64,000 bases of DNA from Marinomonas foliarum (lineage in GTDB: Bacteria > Pseudomonadota > Gammaproteobacteria > Pseudomonadales > Marinomonadaceae). The stretch covers positions 62,001 to 126,000 of the forward strand of contig NZ_QPJQ01000001.1 in assembly GCF_003337275.1 (NCBI RefSeq), given 5' to 3'. This document shows positions 1 to 7,555 of this stretch, one piece after another (within the stretch, counting starts at the first letter, position 1; each line of letters opens with the position of its first letter). The notes below the pieces were generated by a model. The model saw nothing but the letters and a program-made list of their open reading frames with translations. It did no database searches and was not told where the DNA came from. Both the position numbers and the translations under genes were made by a program.

Positions 1-46
1 TTTAAAAGCTATACATTAAAAATCGACTTACCTTTCCCTATTTACA

Positions 47-85
47 CTACGCGGTTAATTCGCGATGGTCAAAGCCACACATCAT
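47..85 (-). other. possible 12-codon leader ORF
   Basis: A very short frame, MMCGFDHRELTA, is preceded by a strong Shine-Dalgarno sequence (GGGAGG, about 5 bases before the first ATG). It reads out of the window to the left and could be a leader peptide or upstream ORF of a gene beyond position 1. Nothing else supports translation, and no downstream gene can be seen, so this is only a candidate. Confidence 0.2.
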
Positions 86-216
86 AACGCCTCCCTTTTC
101 CTTTTTTTATCGTTAATCTTTAAGCTATTAGAGGCTAGACATAAATGCACACAGATTGAGAAAATAATATTTAGATATATTGGTCAATGATCTCCTATCA
201 GCTTTTCTGACAATAA

Positions 217-263
217 AAAAGGGCAGTAAGCATACAACCAACAGGTATGCTCTTTGCCCTTTT
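217..263 (-). terminator. intrinsic terminator after the 46-aa ORF
   Basis: Arms AAAAGGGCA...GCATAC (217-235) and GTATGC...TGCCCTTTT (245-263) pair around a short loop with a small internal bulge. Read on the minus strand, the stem is followed by a T tract. It lies about 70 bases beyond the stop of the small gene at 334-474 and fits as its terminator. Confidence 0.6.
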
Positions 264-333
264 AGAATAGACTCATATCGACTCCTATCTACAGGTATCA
301 GCCAAAGCTTTTCAATCTTTAAACTGGAACACT

Positions 334-474
334 TTATTTTTTAACATCTACCCAAGCATCCCATCCTTTCCAATCATCCATGTCTGAATGGCTTCCTGTT
401 TCAATATCAACAGGCTCTTTAGTACGACGACTAAATACATGTACGTTCATTAGCTTTTTAATTAAACGAGACAT
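334..474 (-). CDS. small hypothetical protein, 46 aa
   Basis: A short reading frame beginning MSRLIKKLMNVHVFSRRTKE and ending in an acidic, tryptophan-rich tail (DMDDWKGWDAWVDVKK). A Shine-Dalgarno sequence (GAGGGAAG) sits at good spacing before the ATG, and an intrinsic terminator follows at 217-263. The N-terminal half is basic and the C-terminal half is acidic with three Trp. There is no signal peptide, membrane segment or Cys motif. I do not recognise the family. The RBS, a free-standing transcription unit and protein-like composition support a real gene. Function is unknown. Confidence 0.5.
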   Translation of the reverse strand: MSRLIKKLMNVHVFSRRTKEPVDIETGSHSDMDDWKGWDAWVDVKK

Positions 475-688
475 TTCCGCTTCCCTCATCTTTCATGATT
501 TTGGAAATATCATCCTAACACCGAAAAACTAAAGTAATCGTCAACATAGCCTAAAGGAAGTATCTTTCCCTATTCGAAGGATTATTATTGATTTTCTTGA
601 CGTTGGAGTGCTTTATGCAGAATAAGTGACCATTTCATTCAATCAATAGCCACACTATGAAGATTATAAGGCACTATCAAACAAGCTT

Positions 689-1300
689 TTACCTACAAAT
701 AGACCATTGACGAGCAAGCATTAACGATTCGTTTAACAAAGACCAGCCCAATAAACTTTGCTGGTACTCACCTGCTTTACCATCCAAAGACACTCCATAC
801 GCTTTTAGACGGAAGGCAAGAATCGCATAAAAAGCATCTACTGCACCCGCTTGATCAAACATAAAAGGTCCTTTTGCTTGGGCAAAAATCGTTTCAATAC
901 GCTCAATCTCTTTTTTCATCGCATCCGATAAATTATCCAACGGAGAGACCGGATCAAAGGTAAACCCGCATTGACCACGCAGATTTATAAAGCCTGAATG
1001 CATTTCCATACAAAGGCTTCTTGCTTGTGCTCTTTCAGACTGATTCTTAGGATAAAGTGCACCATTGGAGCATTCATTAAGGTATTCGGTAATTGCTAAA
1101 GAATCGTGTACAACATCATCATCCACCAGCAATACTGGCACCAATCCAGTCGGCGAGTATTTCAATACTTCAGCTTTATAGCCTTTGGCTTCTAAATTAA
1201 TTGGGATAAGGTCCAGTTTGATACCTGCAATTTGACTGCAAAGATACGCCCGTAGTGACCAAGTCGACAATGTTCCAACAACTAATTTCATACCGTCCAT
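689..1300 (-). CDS. glutathione S-transferase family protein
   Basis: A cytosolic GST-like protein of 203 aa. Residues about 4-80 form the thioredoxin-like domain: an N-terminal STWSLR segment where GSTs place the catalytic Ser/Tyr, a SPTGLVPVLL segment with the conserved Pro, and DSLAITEYL, which binds the gamma-glutamyl part of glutathione. The rest is the helical C-terminal domain. The predicted role is glutathione conjugation or glutathione-dependent reduction; the substrate cannot be told. The start could be the first ATG or the fourth codon (MKLVVG), since GGATGGACGG lies just before the latter. It follows the CNNM gene by 13 bases on the same strand and is probably co-transcribed with it. 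Confidence 0.85.
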   Translation of the reverse strand: MDGMKLVVGTLSTWSLRAYLCSQIAGIKLDLIPINLEAKGYKAEVLKYSPTGLVPVLLVDDDVVHDSLAITEYLNECSNGALYPKNQSERAQARSLCMEMHSGFINLRGQCGFTFDPVSPLDNLSDAMKKEIERIETIFAQAKGPFMFDQAGAVDAFYAILAFRLKAYGVSLDGKAGEYQQSLLGWSLLNESLMLARQWSICR

Positions 1301-1313
1301 CCCATTTACGTTG

Positions 1314-2591
1314 CTACTTTAATTTAGTCACTAACAGCTGTTCAACTCTGACGCCTTCCAAATCCAATACTTCAAACTTATAGCTGTCATAGACATAAAA
1401 GTCCGTGCGCTTTGGCAAACGCTTTAAGCTGTAAGTAATAAAACCACCAAGCGTTTCATATTGAGTACGATCAGGGAACTCTTCTATATTCAAACTGCGC
1501 ATCACATCATTGATCGGCGTTAACCCTTCAATCAACCAAGAGTTCGCATCACGTTGTACTATTTGCTCCTCATCATGAGGCGTTAACAAGCCACCCATAA
1601 AGCCACCTAATAAGTCTTTCACCGTTACAATACCGACAATCGTTGCGTATTCATTCACGATGACAGCAAAAGCTTGTGGCGCTACTCGAAATGCATTAAG
1701 CGCCTCGGAAAGCGTCAAGGTTTCTGGTAGATAAAAAACCTCTTTATCCACTTTTTCAGGTTTGATTTGTGCTGACTCACCTTTAAGCACCAAGCGTAGT
1801 ATTTCTTTCGAATCAATAATGCCTTCGATTTTATCCAAACTGCCGTTACAAACTAAAAAGTCATTATGTGGATGATCAATAATCTTTTGGCTGATCTCTT
1901 CACTACTGTCATCGATATCAAAATAGATAATCTGATCTCGTGGCGTCATGGCACTAGAAATGTTTCGAGTTTCTAATTCGAATACATTGCCAATCAATTG
2001 ATATTCTTGGCTCTGCAAACTGCCGTCTTCTGCGCCAGCATCCATCATGGCAACAATGTCTTCAGTAGTAACGACTTCTTGGCGCTCAATAGGCACATTA
2101 AATAAACGTAAAACCAAGTTAGTAAAACCGTTAAATAGAAAAACCACTGGTGTCAATAGAAAGGTCACCCAGAGCATAGGCGTGACCATTCGAATTGCCA
2201 CAGCTTCTGGCATAATCATCGCCAAGCGTTTAGGTAATAGATCGGCAAATAGAATAAAAAGTGACGTCAGACACAGAAAGGAAACAACAAAGCTAACTTG
2301 ATCCAATAAAGGTCCAGCATAAAGCAAACTAACAAGCTGCTTTATATAAGGCGTCAGAGCCTGTTCACCAACAATACCACCTAAGATAGCAATAGCGTTC
2401 AGCGCAATTTGAATCATGGCAAAAAAAGCGCCTGGTTTTTGTTGCAAGGCAAGCACAGCTTGCGCTTTAACGCTGCCTTCATCCGCTAAGACTCGCAGCT
2501 TAATCTTCCTAGCCGCCGCCATGCCAATTTCAGCCATAGCAAACAAAGCTCCAGCAATTATCAGCAATCCTATACTAAATACATCACTCAT
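1314..2591 (-). CDS. CNNM/CorC-family (DUF21-CBS) membrane transporter
   Basis: This 425-aa protein has the hemolysin C/CorC-CNNM architecture. An N-terminal DUF21 membrane domain has about four hydrophobic segments (near residues 4-24, 55-75, 98-118 and 125-155). A CBS pair follows at about 205-330 (MTPRDQIIYFDIDD...; a second repeat around AFAVIVNEYATIVGIVTVKDLL). A transporter-associated CorC/HlyC domain covers about 345-425. Characterised relatives handle Mg2+ or Co2+ efflux and are regulated by nucleotide binding to the CBS domains. The ion specificity here is inference. It is the first gene of a two-gene unit with the GST. Confidence 0.88.
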   Translation of the reverse strand: MSDVFSIGLLIIAGALFAMAEIGMAAARKIKLRVLADEGSVKAQAVLALQQKPGAFFAMIQIALNAIAILGGIVGEQALTPYIKQLVSLLYAGPLLDQVSFVVSFLCLTSLFILFADLLPKRLAMIMPEAVAIRMVTPMLWVTFLLTPVVFLFNGFTNLVLRLFNVPIERQEVVTTEDIVAMMDAGAEDGSLQSQEYQLIGNVFELETRNISSAMTPRDQIIYFDIDDSSEEISQKIIDHPHNDFLVCNGSLDKIEGIIDSKEILRLVLKGESAQIKPEKVDKEVFYLPETLTLSEALNAFRVAPQAFAVIVNEYATIVGIVTVKDLLGGFMGGLLTPHDEEQIVQRDANSWLIEGLTPINDVMRSLNIEEFPDRTQYETLGGFITYSLKRLPKRTDFYVYDSYKFEVLDLEGVRVEQLLVTKLK

Positions 2592-2785
2592 TTTTTTCTC
2601 TTTATATCGAAAGACAGAACGTCAATATAGGCCGCATTATAGAAGGAAGTTGCTACGATACAATGCTTATTTTTTATACTTTCAGAAGGGGTAAACGCAG
2701 TTCAAAAAAACACATTGAAGGCGTAATATAAGGTAACTAAACAGCGTAAAACACTGTCTTTATTTATTGATCAGCAGGACCCAGC

Positions 2786-3193
2786 ATGATTATCACTCTA
2801 ACGACTCCCGCAATGTTGTTCCCCGCCGTTTCTTTATTGCTTTTGGCTTATACGAACCGCTTTGTCACACTAGCATCAATTATTCGTAACTTTGACCCAA
2901 AACTTGAAGACGCAAACACAACAGATCAAATTACAAATTTACGTAAACGTATTTATTTAATAAGACGCATGCAAGAAGCTGGGGTGATTAGCTTTTTTCT
3001 GTGTGTATTATCTATGATGGCAATCTACCTTGAGTACCAAGAAATAGGCAGTTACATTTTCGGGGCGAGCCTAATCTGCCTAATGTATTCTTTGTATTTA
3101 TCTGTGCGCGAGATCACTATTTCTTGCGATGCATTGGAGCTACACCTTCAGCATTTCAGCACTAACTTTAAAAAGAGCAGTCGCAAAAAATAG
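2786..3193 (+). CDS. DUF2721 membrane protein
   Basis: A 135-aa integral membrane protein. The N-terminus has the DUF2721 signature (TTPAMLFPAVSLLLLAYTNRF), a polar central helix rich in Arg/Lys (NLRKRIYLIRRMQEAGV) and two more hydrophobic segments at about 70-90 and 93-110. The C-terminal tail is basic (FKKSSRKK). Function of the family is unknown. CAGGA precedes the ATG at good spacing. The stop codon directly abuts the TTAA target site of the MITE-like element, so its native terminator may have been displaced. Confidence 0.8.
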   Translation: MIITLTTPAMLFPAVSLLLLAYTNRFVTLASIIRNFDPKLEDANTTDQITNLRKRIYLIRRMQEAGVISFFLCVLSMMAIYLEYQEIGSYIFGASLICLMYSLYLSVREITISCDALELHLQHFSTNFKKSSRKK

Positions 3194-3478
3194 TTAAGGA
3201 AGGTGCGAACAAGCCCTCTTGTCTCAGCATGTGGATAAAAGCCTGTTATTCGAGGCGAGTAGCGAATGTGAATAGTGGTTCTATTTTCGAGGTGCTCAAC
3301 AAAGAATACAGCCTTTTAGGCCATGCCCTGCGGGTCTTTCAGAGCTTACTATTAAAAATAACAGGCCACATATCGTTGCGACTCTTTGAAAGGTACCTAC
3401 ATTCCTTCAGAGTCGCGCCTTATTTGACGATTTCTCTGAAAGACTGAGGCTTAGTAGACTTATTCGCACCTTCCTTAA
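3194..3478. mobile_element. MITE-like non-autonomous element with TTAA duplications
   Basis: The ends are inverted copies of GGAAGGTGCGAACAAG (3198-3213) and its complement (3459-3474), with one mismatch (AACAAG versus AATAAG). The tetranucleotide TTAA flanks both ends (3194-3197 and 3475-3478) and looks like the target-site duplication. The 277-bp body encodes no transposase; its only frame (3229-3447) resembles no protein I know. It fills the gap between two convergent genes, one base past one stop codon and four bases from the other. Size, terminal repeats, duplication and lack of coding capacity fit a MITE mobilised in trans by an IS; the IS family is not assigned. Confidence 0.75.
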
Positions 3479-3482
3479 GCTG

Positions 3483-4412
3483 CTAGCGTCTTAATACTTG
3501 AACATTAAAGCCTTTTAAAGAAGAGGTTTTAGAGTAATGAGAGAAGTAATCTGAGAAATTTTCATCTATTACTTTTTTGTTCGTCAAACTAGCATGTCGA
3601 AGAAACAAGGTACCGTTTTTACGAATAGCCAGACCTTGGTGCGAGACATTCATATTCGTACCAATGTATTTCTTTATATCCCAATTAGGCCGTACCATAC
3701 TGATCACACTGCCAGAAGGGATACGATCTAAAAGTGCCTGATTAACCTCATTTGTGTTACCACCAAACAGCGCCGTTAATGGTACATAAGGGATATAAGC
3801 AGGCTCTGCGGAATAAATACGGCCTTCATCATGTAACTGATTCAACAAAGTTAGACATTCGCTAGAAGAATCGGCATCACATTGCAGCACATCACCAGTA
3901 AGATACTTATACCACGCAGACTTATCTATCATCGCCTTCGCAACCCGCGCTTGGCCATGGCCAACATCCGGCGTGATGTCCATTAGCTTATCTTGGTTGT
4001 TGCGAAACCAATCAACACTCGGAAAATGATTACGAGAAACAAAATCAACGTTCGAGTTTCGATAGCGAATACTTTGTAAGTTTGACTGAAACTCATCAGA
4101 CGTACTAGAAATAGCGCCAGCCAACACAGTTTCAACATAGGTAGTACAATCAAACACATCAAAACGGGTCAACGGATCTTTGTCATATTTACCCTGCTCA
4201 CCTTCTCCAACACTACCGCCCACATAGATAGAACCTAGCAAGGTACGACTTAAAGCGTCTATTTTCTCTGCATTGGGCAAAGCAGAGCTATTGTCTATAG
4301 TTTGATAAAAAAGTGCTTTGTTTGCAGTATCAAGTGAGTTCAGTGCCATTGCAGGTGACAAAAAAAGAATAAGTGTAATAGCAGCAATGACTTTTTGAAT
4401 AACCATGTTCAT
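3483..4412 (-). CDS. DUF1460 NlpC/P60-like secreted amidase-fold protein
   Basis: A secreted protein of about 309 aa that matches the DUF1460 family of NlpC/P60-superfamily (N-acetylmuramoyl-L-alanine amidase-like) proteins. It has a hydrophobic signal peptide (VIAAITLILFLSPAMA), the catalytic-Cys motif DVFDCTTYVE at about residues 85-94, and a later NVSHQGLAI segment that probably carries the active-site His. It likely acts on peptidoglycan peptides in the periplasm. I start at the seventh codon of the longest frame because a GGGG sequence lies 5-8 bases before it and the signal peptide is better formed; the longer form would begin at 4430. Confidence 0.75.
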   Translation of the reverse strand: MNMVIQKVIAAITLILFLSPAMALNSLDTANKALFYQTIDNSSALPNAEKIDALSRTLLGSIYVGGSVGEGEQGKYDKDPLTRFDVFDCTTYVETVLAGAISSTSDEFQSNLQSIRYRNSNVDFVSRNHFPSVDWFRNNQDKLMDITPDVGHGQARVAKAMIDKSAWYKYLTGDVLQCDADSSSECLTLLNQLHDEGRIYSAEPAYIPYVPLTALFGGNTNEVNQALLDRIPSGSVISMVRPNWDIKKYIGTNMNVSHQGLAIRKNGTLFLRHASLTNKKVIDENFSDYFSHYSKTSSLKGFNVQVLRR

Positions 4413-4533
4413 ACGCCCCAACAGCTCCATTCAAGCTACTTTCAATTTAAAACATAAAAAAACAATCATTGTCTAAAAAACGAACACTCTATTGTGCTAG
4501 ACTTATCAAATAATGCGGAATGAAGGTACGACT

Positions 4534-4803
4534 ATGCAAATCAATAACTCGTCATTTATCTATGGTCAACAAGGCCTACAGCGTAGTCAAGACAAGCTAG
4601 ACCAAGCAAGCCAAAAAGTAGCTGACGCATCGACCCGAACCTTGAGCCAACCAACTGACACCAAGGATACTGGACTTTACGGTTCACCAATTCAAGATGG
4701 CTTAATCGAAGCAAAAAGCAGCGTGTTAGAAGCGCAAGCCAATGCCAAAGTAATAGATTCATCCGATAAAACCATTGGTCGCCTCATCGATATAACCGTT
4801 TAA
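4534..4803 (+). CDS. small flagellar rod-like protein
   Basis: An 89-aa soluble protein with the shape of a flagellar rod/hook protein reduced to its two ends. The N-terminus (SSFIYGQQGLQRSQDKLDQASQKVADAST) resembles the flagellar basal-body rod N-terminal helix. The C-terminus (VLEAQANAKVIDSSDKTIGRLIDITV) resembles the FlgC/FlgE/FlgG C-terminal helix. The middle domain is missing. The start is set at the eighth codon of the longest frame because GAAGG sits at good spacing before it. No flagellar genes are near. A rod or hook accessory role is inference. Confidence 0.7.
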   Translation: MQINNSSFIYGQQGLQRSQDKLDQASQKVADASTRTLSQPTDTKDTGLYGSPIQDGLIEAKSSVLEAQANAKVIDSSDKTIGRLIDITV

Positions 4804-4824
4804 TTACTCTGCTTCCTTCGTGTC

Positions 4825-5163
4825 TTAAATCGCTGTGTCCAATAATTTGCGAACGGCGTCAGAGGCTGTAAAACGCACAATACGACTCACCTCTTGACCA
4901 TCTTTCAGAACGATTAAGGTCGGCCATAATTTAACACCAAACTGGCGCCCCAAACGTTTTCCTTTACCGTCAAATACCTTGATATGAGCCATATCTGAAT
5001 ATGATTGCATGGTTTCTTTCACGGCATCATGAGAAGCCTGACAATGACCGCACCAAGGCGCCCCGAACTCCAAAACGGCCACACCTTTTAGACTATTAAT
5101 CTCATCAAGCGTTGGCGCTTCTTCTGCGTATTCTGGATTAAACCCAAATTGCGTTGCGTTCAT
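4825..5163 (-). CDS. thioredoxin family protein
   Basis: A 112-aa cytoplasmic thioredoxin-fold protein. The active site is APWCGHC at residues 35-41, and the cis-Pro loop is KLWPTLIVL. The WCGHC sequence (instead of WCGPC) is shared with protein disulfide isomerases and some specialised thioredoxins. No signal peptide is present. The start is the tenth codon of the longest frame, where GGGGGAG lies five bases upstream. It follows the cysteine-cluster gene at 5193-5483 by 29 bases, so the two are likely one operon, possibly keeping a metal-binding cysteine cluster reduced. Confidence 0.85.
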   Translation of the reverse strand: MNATQFGFNPEYAEEAPTLDEINSLKGVAVLEFGAPWCGHCQASHDAVKETMQSYSDMAHIKVFDGKGKRLGRQFGVKLWPTLIVLKDGQEVSRIVRFTASDAVRKLLDTAI

Positions 5164-5192
5164 AAAACTCCCCCTGCGACTATGATTCACCT

Positions 5193-5483
5193 CTACCTGA
5201 TAACATTAAACTCTTCCTTACACTCATCGGATCCCATTTCGAACTCACGACAAATCCACGGACGGTTTTCATAAATAGTGCAAAGATAGGTCTCTCTATC
5301 AACGGCAGAGCACCAACCATCGTCTAATCTCAACATGGTTTCCCCACCCCACTCATCCACCGAAATATGTTTATCAGGCACACCAGTATCACTGATGATC
5401 ATGACCTCCATCCGGCAGCAGCAAGCTTGACAGTTAGAGCAGACCACATCACTGGTAGAGATATTTTTCAATTCGATATTCAT
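5193..5483 (-). CDS. YkgJ-family cysteine cluster protein
   Basis: A 96-aa protein with the YkgJ/UPF0153 cysteine pattern: CSNCQACCCR near residues 15-24, then CSAVDRETYLCTIYENRPWICREFEMG. The last part matches the family motif CxIYxxRPxxCRxF. Such clusters are thought to bind zinc or an iron-sulfur centre; the biochemical role is unknown. It precedes the thioredoxin gene on the same strand. GGTGG lies about 12 bases before the ATG, so initiation may be weak. Confidence 0.8.
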   Translation of the reverse strand: MNIELKNISTSDVVCSNCQACCCRMEVMIISDTGVPDKHISVDEWGGETMLRLDDGWCSAVDRETYLCTIYENRPWICREFEMGSDECKEEFNVIR

Positions 5484-5651
5484 CGTTATTCTGTACCACC
5501 TAGAAAAATACAGTGTTGGTTAGTGGCCTAACCATTCGATAAGCAATAGTACACTCGATCTGGTGTGGAAGATATCTATCCCCTACGAGCACTGCGGTTC
5601 TTTAATTCAATGAAAACAGAGTGGTTATTTAAATAAAAAAGGAGACATACC

Positions 5652-5774
5652 ATGCAAACTAGTTTATTAATACCTATCTCTTAAGGTGAAGTCCTCTTCC
5701 GTGAGAAACAAAATATCACCATGGTAAAATACCACTTATTTTTATCCATCAAGTTTGTGTGCATATCCTATTAA
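5652..5774 (+). pseudogene. possible gene remnant or 10-codon leader
   Basis: An excellent ribosome binding site (AAAAAAGGAG, then ATG) opens a frame MQTSLLIPIS that ends at TAA (5682-5684). The same frame continues as GEVLFREKQNITMVKYHLF to the TAA at 5772-5774. GEVLFRE is reminiscent of cyclic-nucleotide-binding domains, and CAA to TAA would explain the internal stop. It is either a degenerate 5' end of a lost gene or a true ten-codon peptide. No other gene lies in the 314-base gap 5484-5797. Confidence 0.25.
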
Positions 5775-5797
5775 TAGCAGCTAATTACATAGAAAAA

Positions 5798-6457
5798 CTA
5801 TGAGAAAATCATCTTAACTTTCTCCATAATTACCTTGCCCAAAGCAGCGTTATTTTCGACCGTGAAATGGATGCCATCCACACCGTCAGTTGTAATAAAG
5901 TCGCCAGCATTCAGAAATTCGATGTTCATAAAGTCAGCCAAGGCTGCATAATATTTGGGCAGTTCCAATGTTTTTTCAAGCCCTCCTTCGAATGTGCCTT
6001 GAAACCAAATATGCTTCAATTTACCAAGTGGCGGCGGTGCGACGAGAAGAACCTTAGGCGCCGAATACGATGTACCAACACCACCAGCACAACTAATCAC
6101 TTGCCCAATTAATTTAGAAACACCATTCGCTATCTCGAACGCAGAGCGGTGAAAAAAAGCCTTTGTATCATTGGTGCCTAACATAATAATAACCAGATCT
6201 AGCGGAAGATGACTGGCCAGCGCGGAAGGCAGGTAGCTGGAGCCATTCAACCGTGGGTCAGTGGGGTCGTCTAACGATGTAGTACGTGCACTCAAACCTT
6301 CTTCAATTACATGAAAATCCGAACCTAATAACCCTCCCATCACGCCTGTCCAACGCTGTTCATAAGGGTAACGGCAAGTCGGAGCCCCCTCTTCGACTGG
6401 TATCCAGCCCCAAGTCAAAGAGTCCCCATAACAAAGTATGCTCTTTTTATTCGTCAT
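5798..6457 (-). CDS. SGNH/GDSL hydrolase (arylesterase-like), operon copy
   Basis: A 219-aa cytoplasmic esterase of the SGNH superfamily. Block I is CYGDSLTWG (nucleophile Ser near residue 13), block III is MLGTNDTK, and block V is DGIHFT with the catalytic Asp and His. Overall it resembles the small arylesterase/perhydrolase group. It likely removes an acyl group from a small substrate brought in by the upstream importer. It is the last gene of the SBP-ATPase-permease-permease operon, 144 bases after the second permease. A paralogue lies across the promoter at 11601-12251. Substrate unknown. Confidence 0.85.
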   Translation of the reverse strand: MTNKKSILCYGDSLTWGWIPVEEGAPTCRYPYEQRWTGVMGGLLGSDFHVIEEGLSARTTSLDDPTDPRLNGSSYLPSALASHLPLDLVIIMLGTNDTKAFFHRSAFEIANGVSKLIGQVISCAGGVGTSYSAPKVLLVAPPPLGKLKHIWFQGTFEGGLEKTLELPKYYAALADFMNIEFLNAGDFITTDGVDGIHFTVENNAALGKVIMEKVKMIFS

Positions 6458-6601
6458 TTTATTTGTCCTTTTTGAGTTAGTTGTGTTTAGTCAAATTGGT
6501 TATAGACCATAATATAATGGGGCGTGATGCTACCCATATCAGCGAAAACGGCTCAGATTCCCACCACACTCTTCCAAGGGCTATTCTCTTATTCATTCCG
6601 C

Positions 6602-7552
6602 TTAACTTTTGGACCGTATTCCATAAAATACAGCAGCCAAAAGAATGATCACGCCTTGCACAACCAGTTTCCCTGGCTCGCCTACGCCATAAATGGTCAG
6701 CACAACAAATAGCAAAGAGAAGGATAAAACACCAAAGAAAGGTCCCCATACACCACCTTCACCGCGACCAAAGGCGACACCACCAAGAATCGTCGCCGCC
6801 ACAGCGAGAATAGGCAGATCTAAACCAATTCGAACACTGCCTACGGCAATAGATGCGGTTTGCACCAAACCAGCAATTCCGGCAATAACGCCCGCCATTG
6901 TATGTGCCACTATGACTGTCCGCTCGACAGGCACCCCTGAGAAATGTGCCGCCTCTGCGCTCTCCCCTACTGAGGTTACAAATCGACCATAGACAGAAAG
7001 CGATAGGAACAACGACATAATCAAAGTCAAGAATGCCCAGAAAATGACCGGATTAGGCATGACTCCCGTACGGGTGTTGTAGATATCTCTTAAAAATGTC
7101 GGTACATTTCCCGGCGGACTCCCACTGGATAGGAACTGAACCATCCCGATCAAAATGATACTCACCGCGAGTGTCACGATCACTGCAGACACACGTCGCT
7201 TAGCGATCATCCAACCGTTAAACATTCCGACGATAAATCCCGTGGCAACCGCGAGAAATATAAAGGCAGGAAGAGATGCACCGGGAAACATGCCCGAGGA
7301 AATATAATAATTGACCAGCAGGATTACCCCCCCACCCGAAAGATCAATCGATTTCACCCGCATTACTAGCAACTGACCTAGTACAAGAATACCAAGAGGG
7401 GCTACTTGACGGAGAAACACACCCAAAATGTTCAGATTTAGCATTTGTGGTCGTGTCAGCCATAGGATCAAGAACAGGGAAATGAAAACCAAATAAGATG
7501 GTGGAATCCGTAAAACTCGCTGAACTAAGGTCTGCAATTGAATTTTGGACAT
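6602..7552 (-). CDS. ribose-type ABC transporter permease (second)
   Basis: A 316-aa polytopic inner-membrane protein of the BPD_transp_2 (RbsC-like) family with about eight to ten hydrophobic segments. It contains the family features LGQLLVMRVKSIDLSGGGV near the first third and VAATILGGVAFGRGEGGV near the C-terminus. It forms the transmembrane channel with the neighbouring permease and the double ATPase. The gap to the preceding permease is three bases, so the genes are translationally linked. Substrate specificity cannot be read from the sequence. Confidence 0.9.
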   Translation of the reverse strand: MSKIQLQTLVQRVLRIPPSYLVFISLFLILWLTRPQMLNLNILGVFLRQVAPLGILVLGQLLVMRVKSIDLSGGGVILLVNYYISSGMFPGASLPAFIFLAVATGFIVGMFNGWMIAKRRVSAVIVTLAVSIILIGMVQFLSSGSPPGNVPTFLRDIYNTRTGVMPNPVIFWAFLTLIMSLFLSLSVYGRFVTSVGESAEAAHFSGVPVERTVIVAHTMAGVIAGIAGLVQTASIAVGSVRIGLDLPILAVAATILGGVAFGRGEGGVWGPFFGVLSFSLLFVVLTIYGVGEPGKLVVQGVIILLAAVFYGIRSKS

Positions 7553-7555
7553 AAT

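Noticed and set aside
3229-3447. 72-codon frame inside the MITE-like element
   Set aside because: No ribosome binding site, composition unlike a protein, and it lies wholly within a terminal-repeat element of non-coding type.
6477-6749. 90-codon minus frame overlapping the second permease
   Set aside because: It overlaps the permease 3' end and extends into intergenic DNA, with no RBS or recognisable motif.
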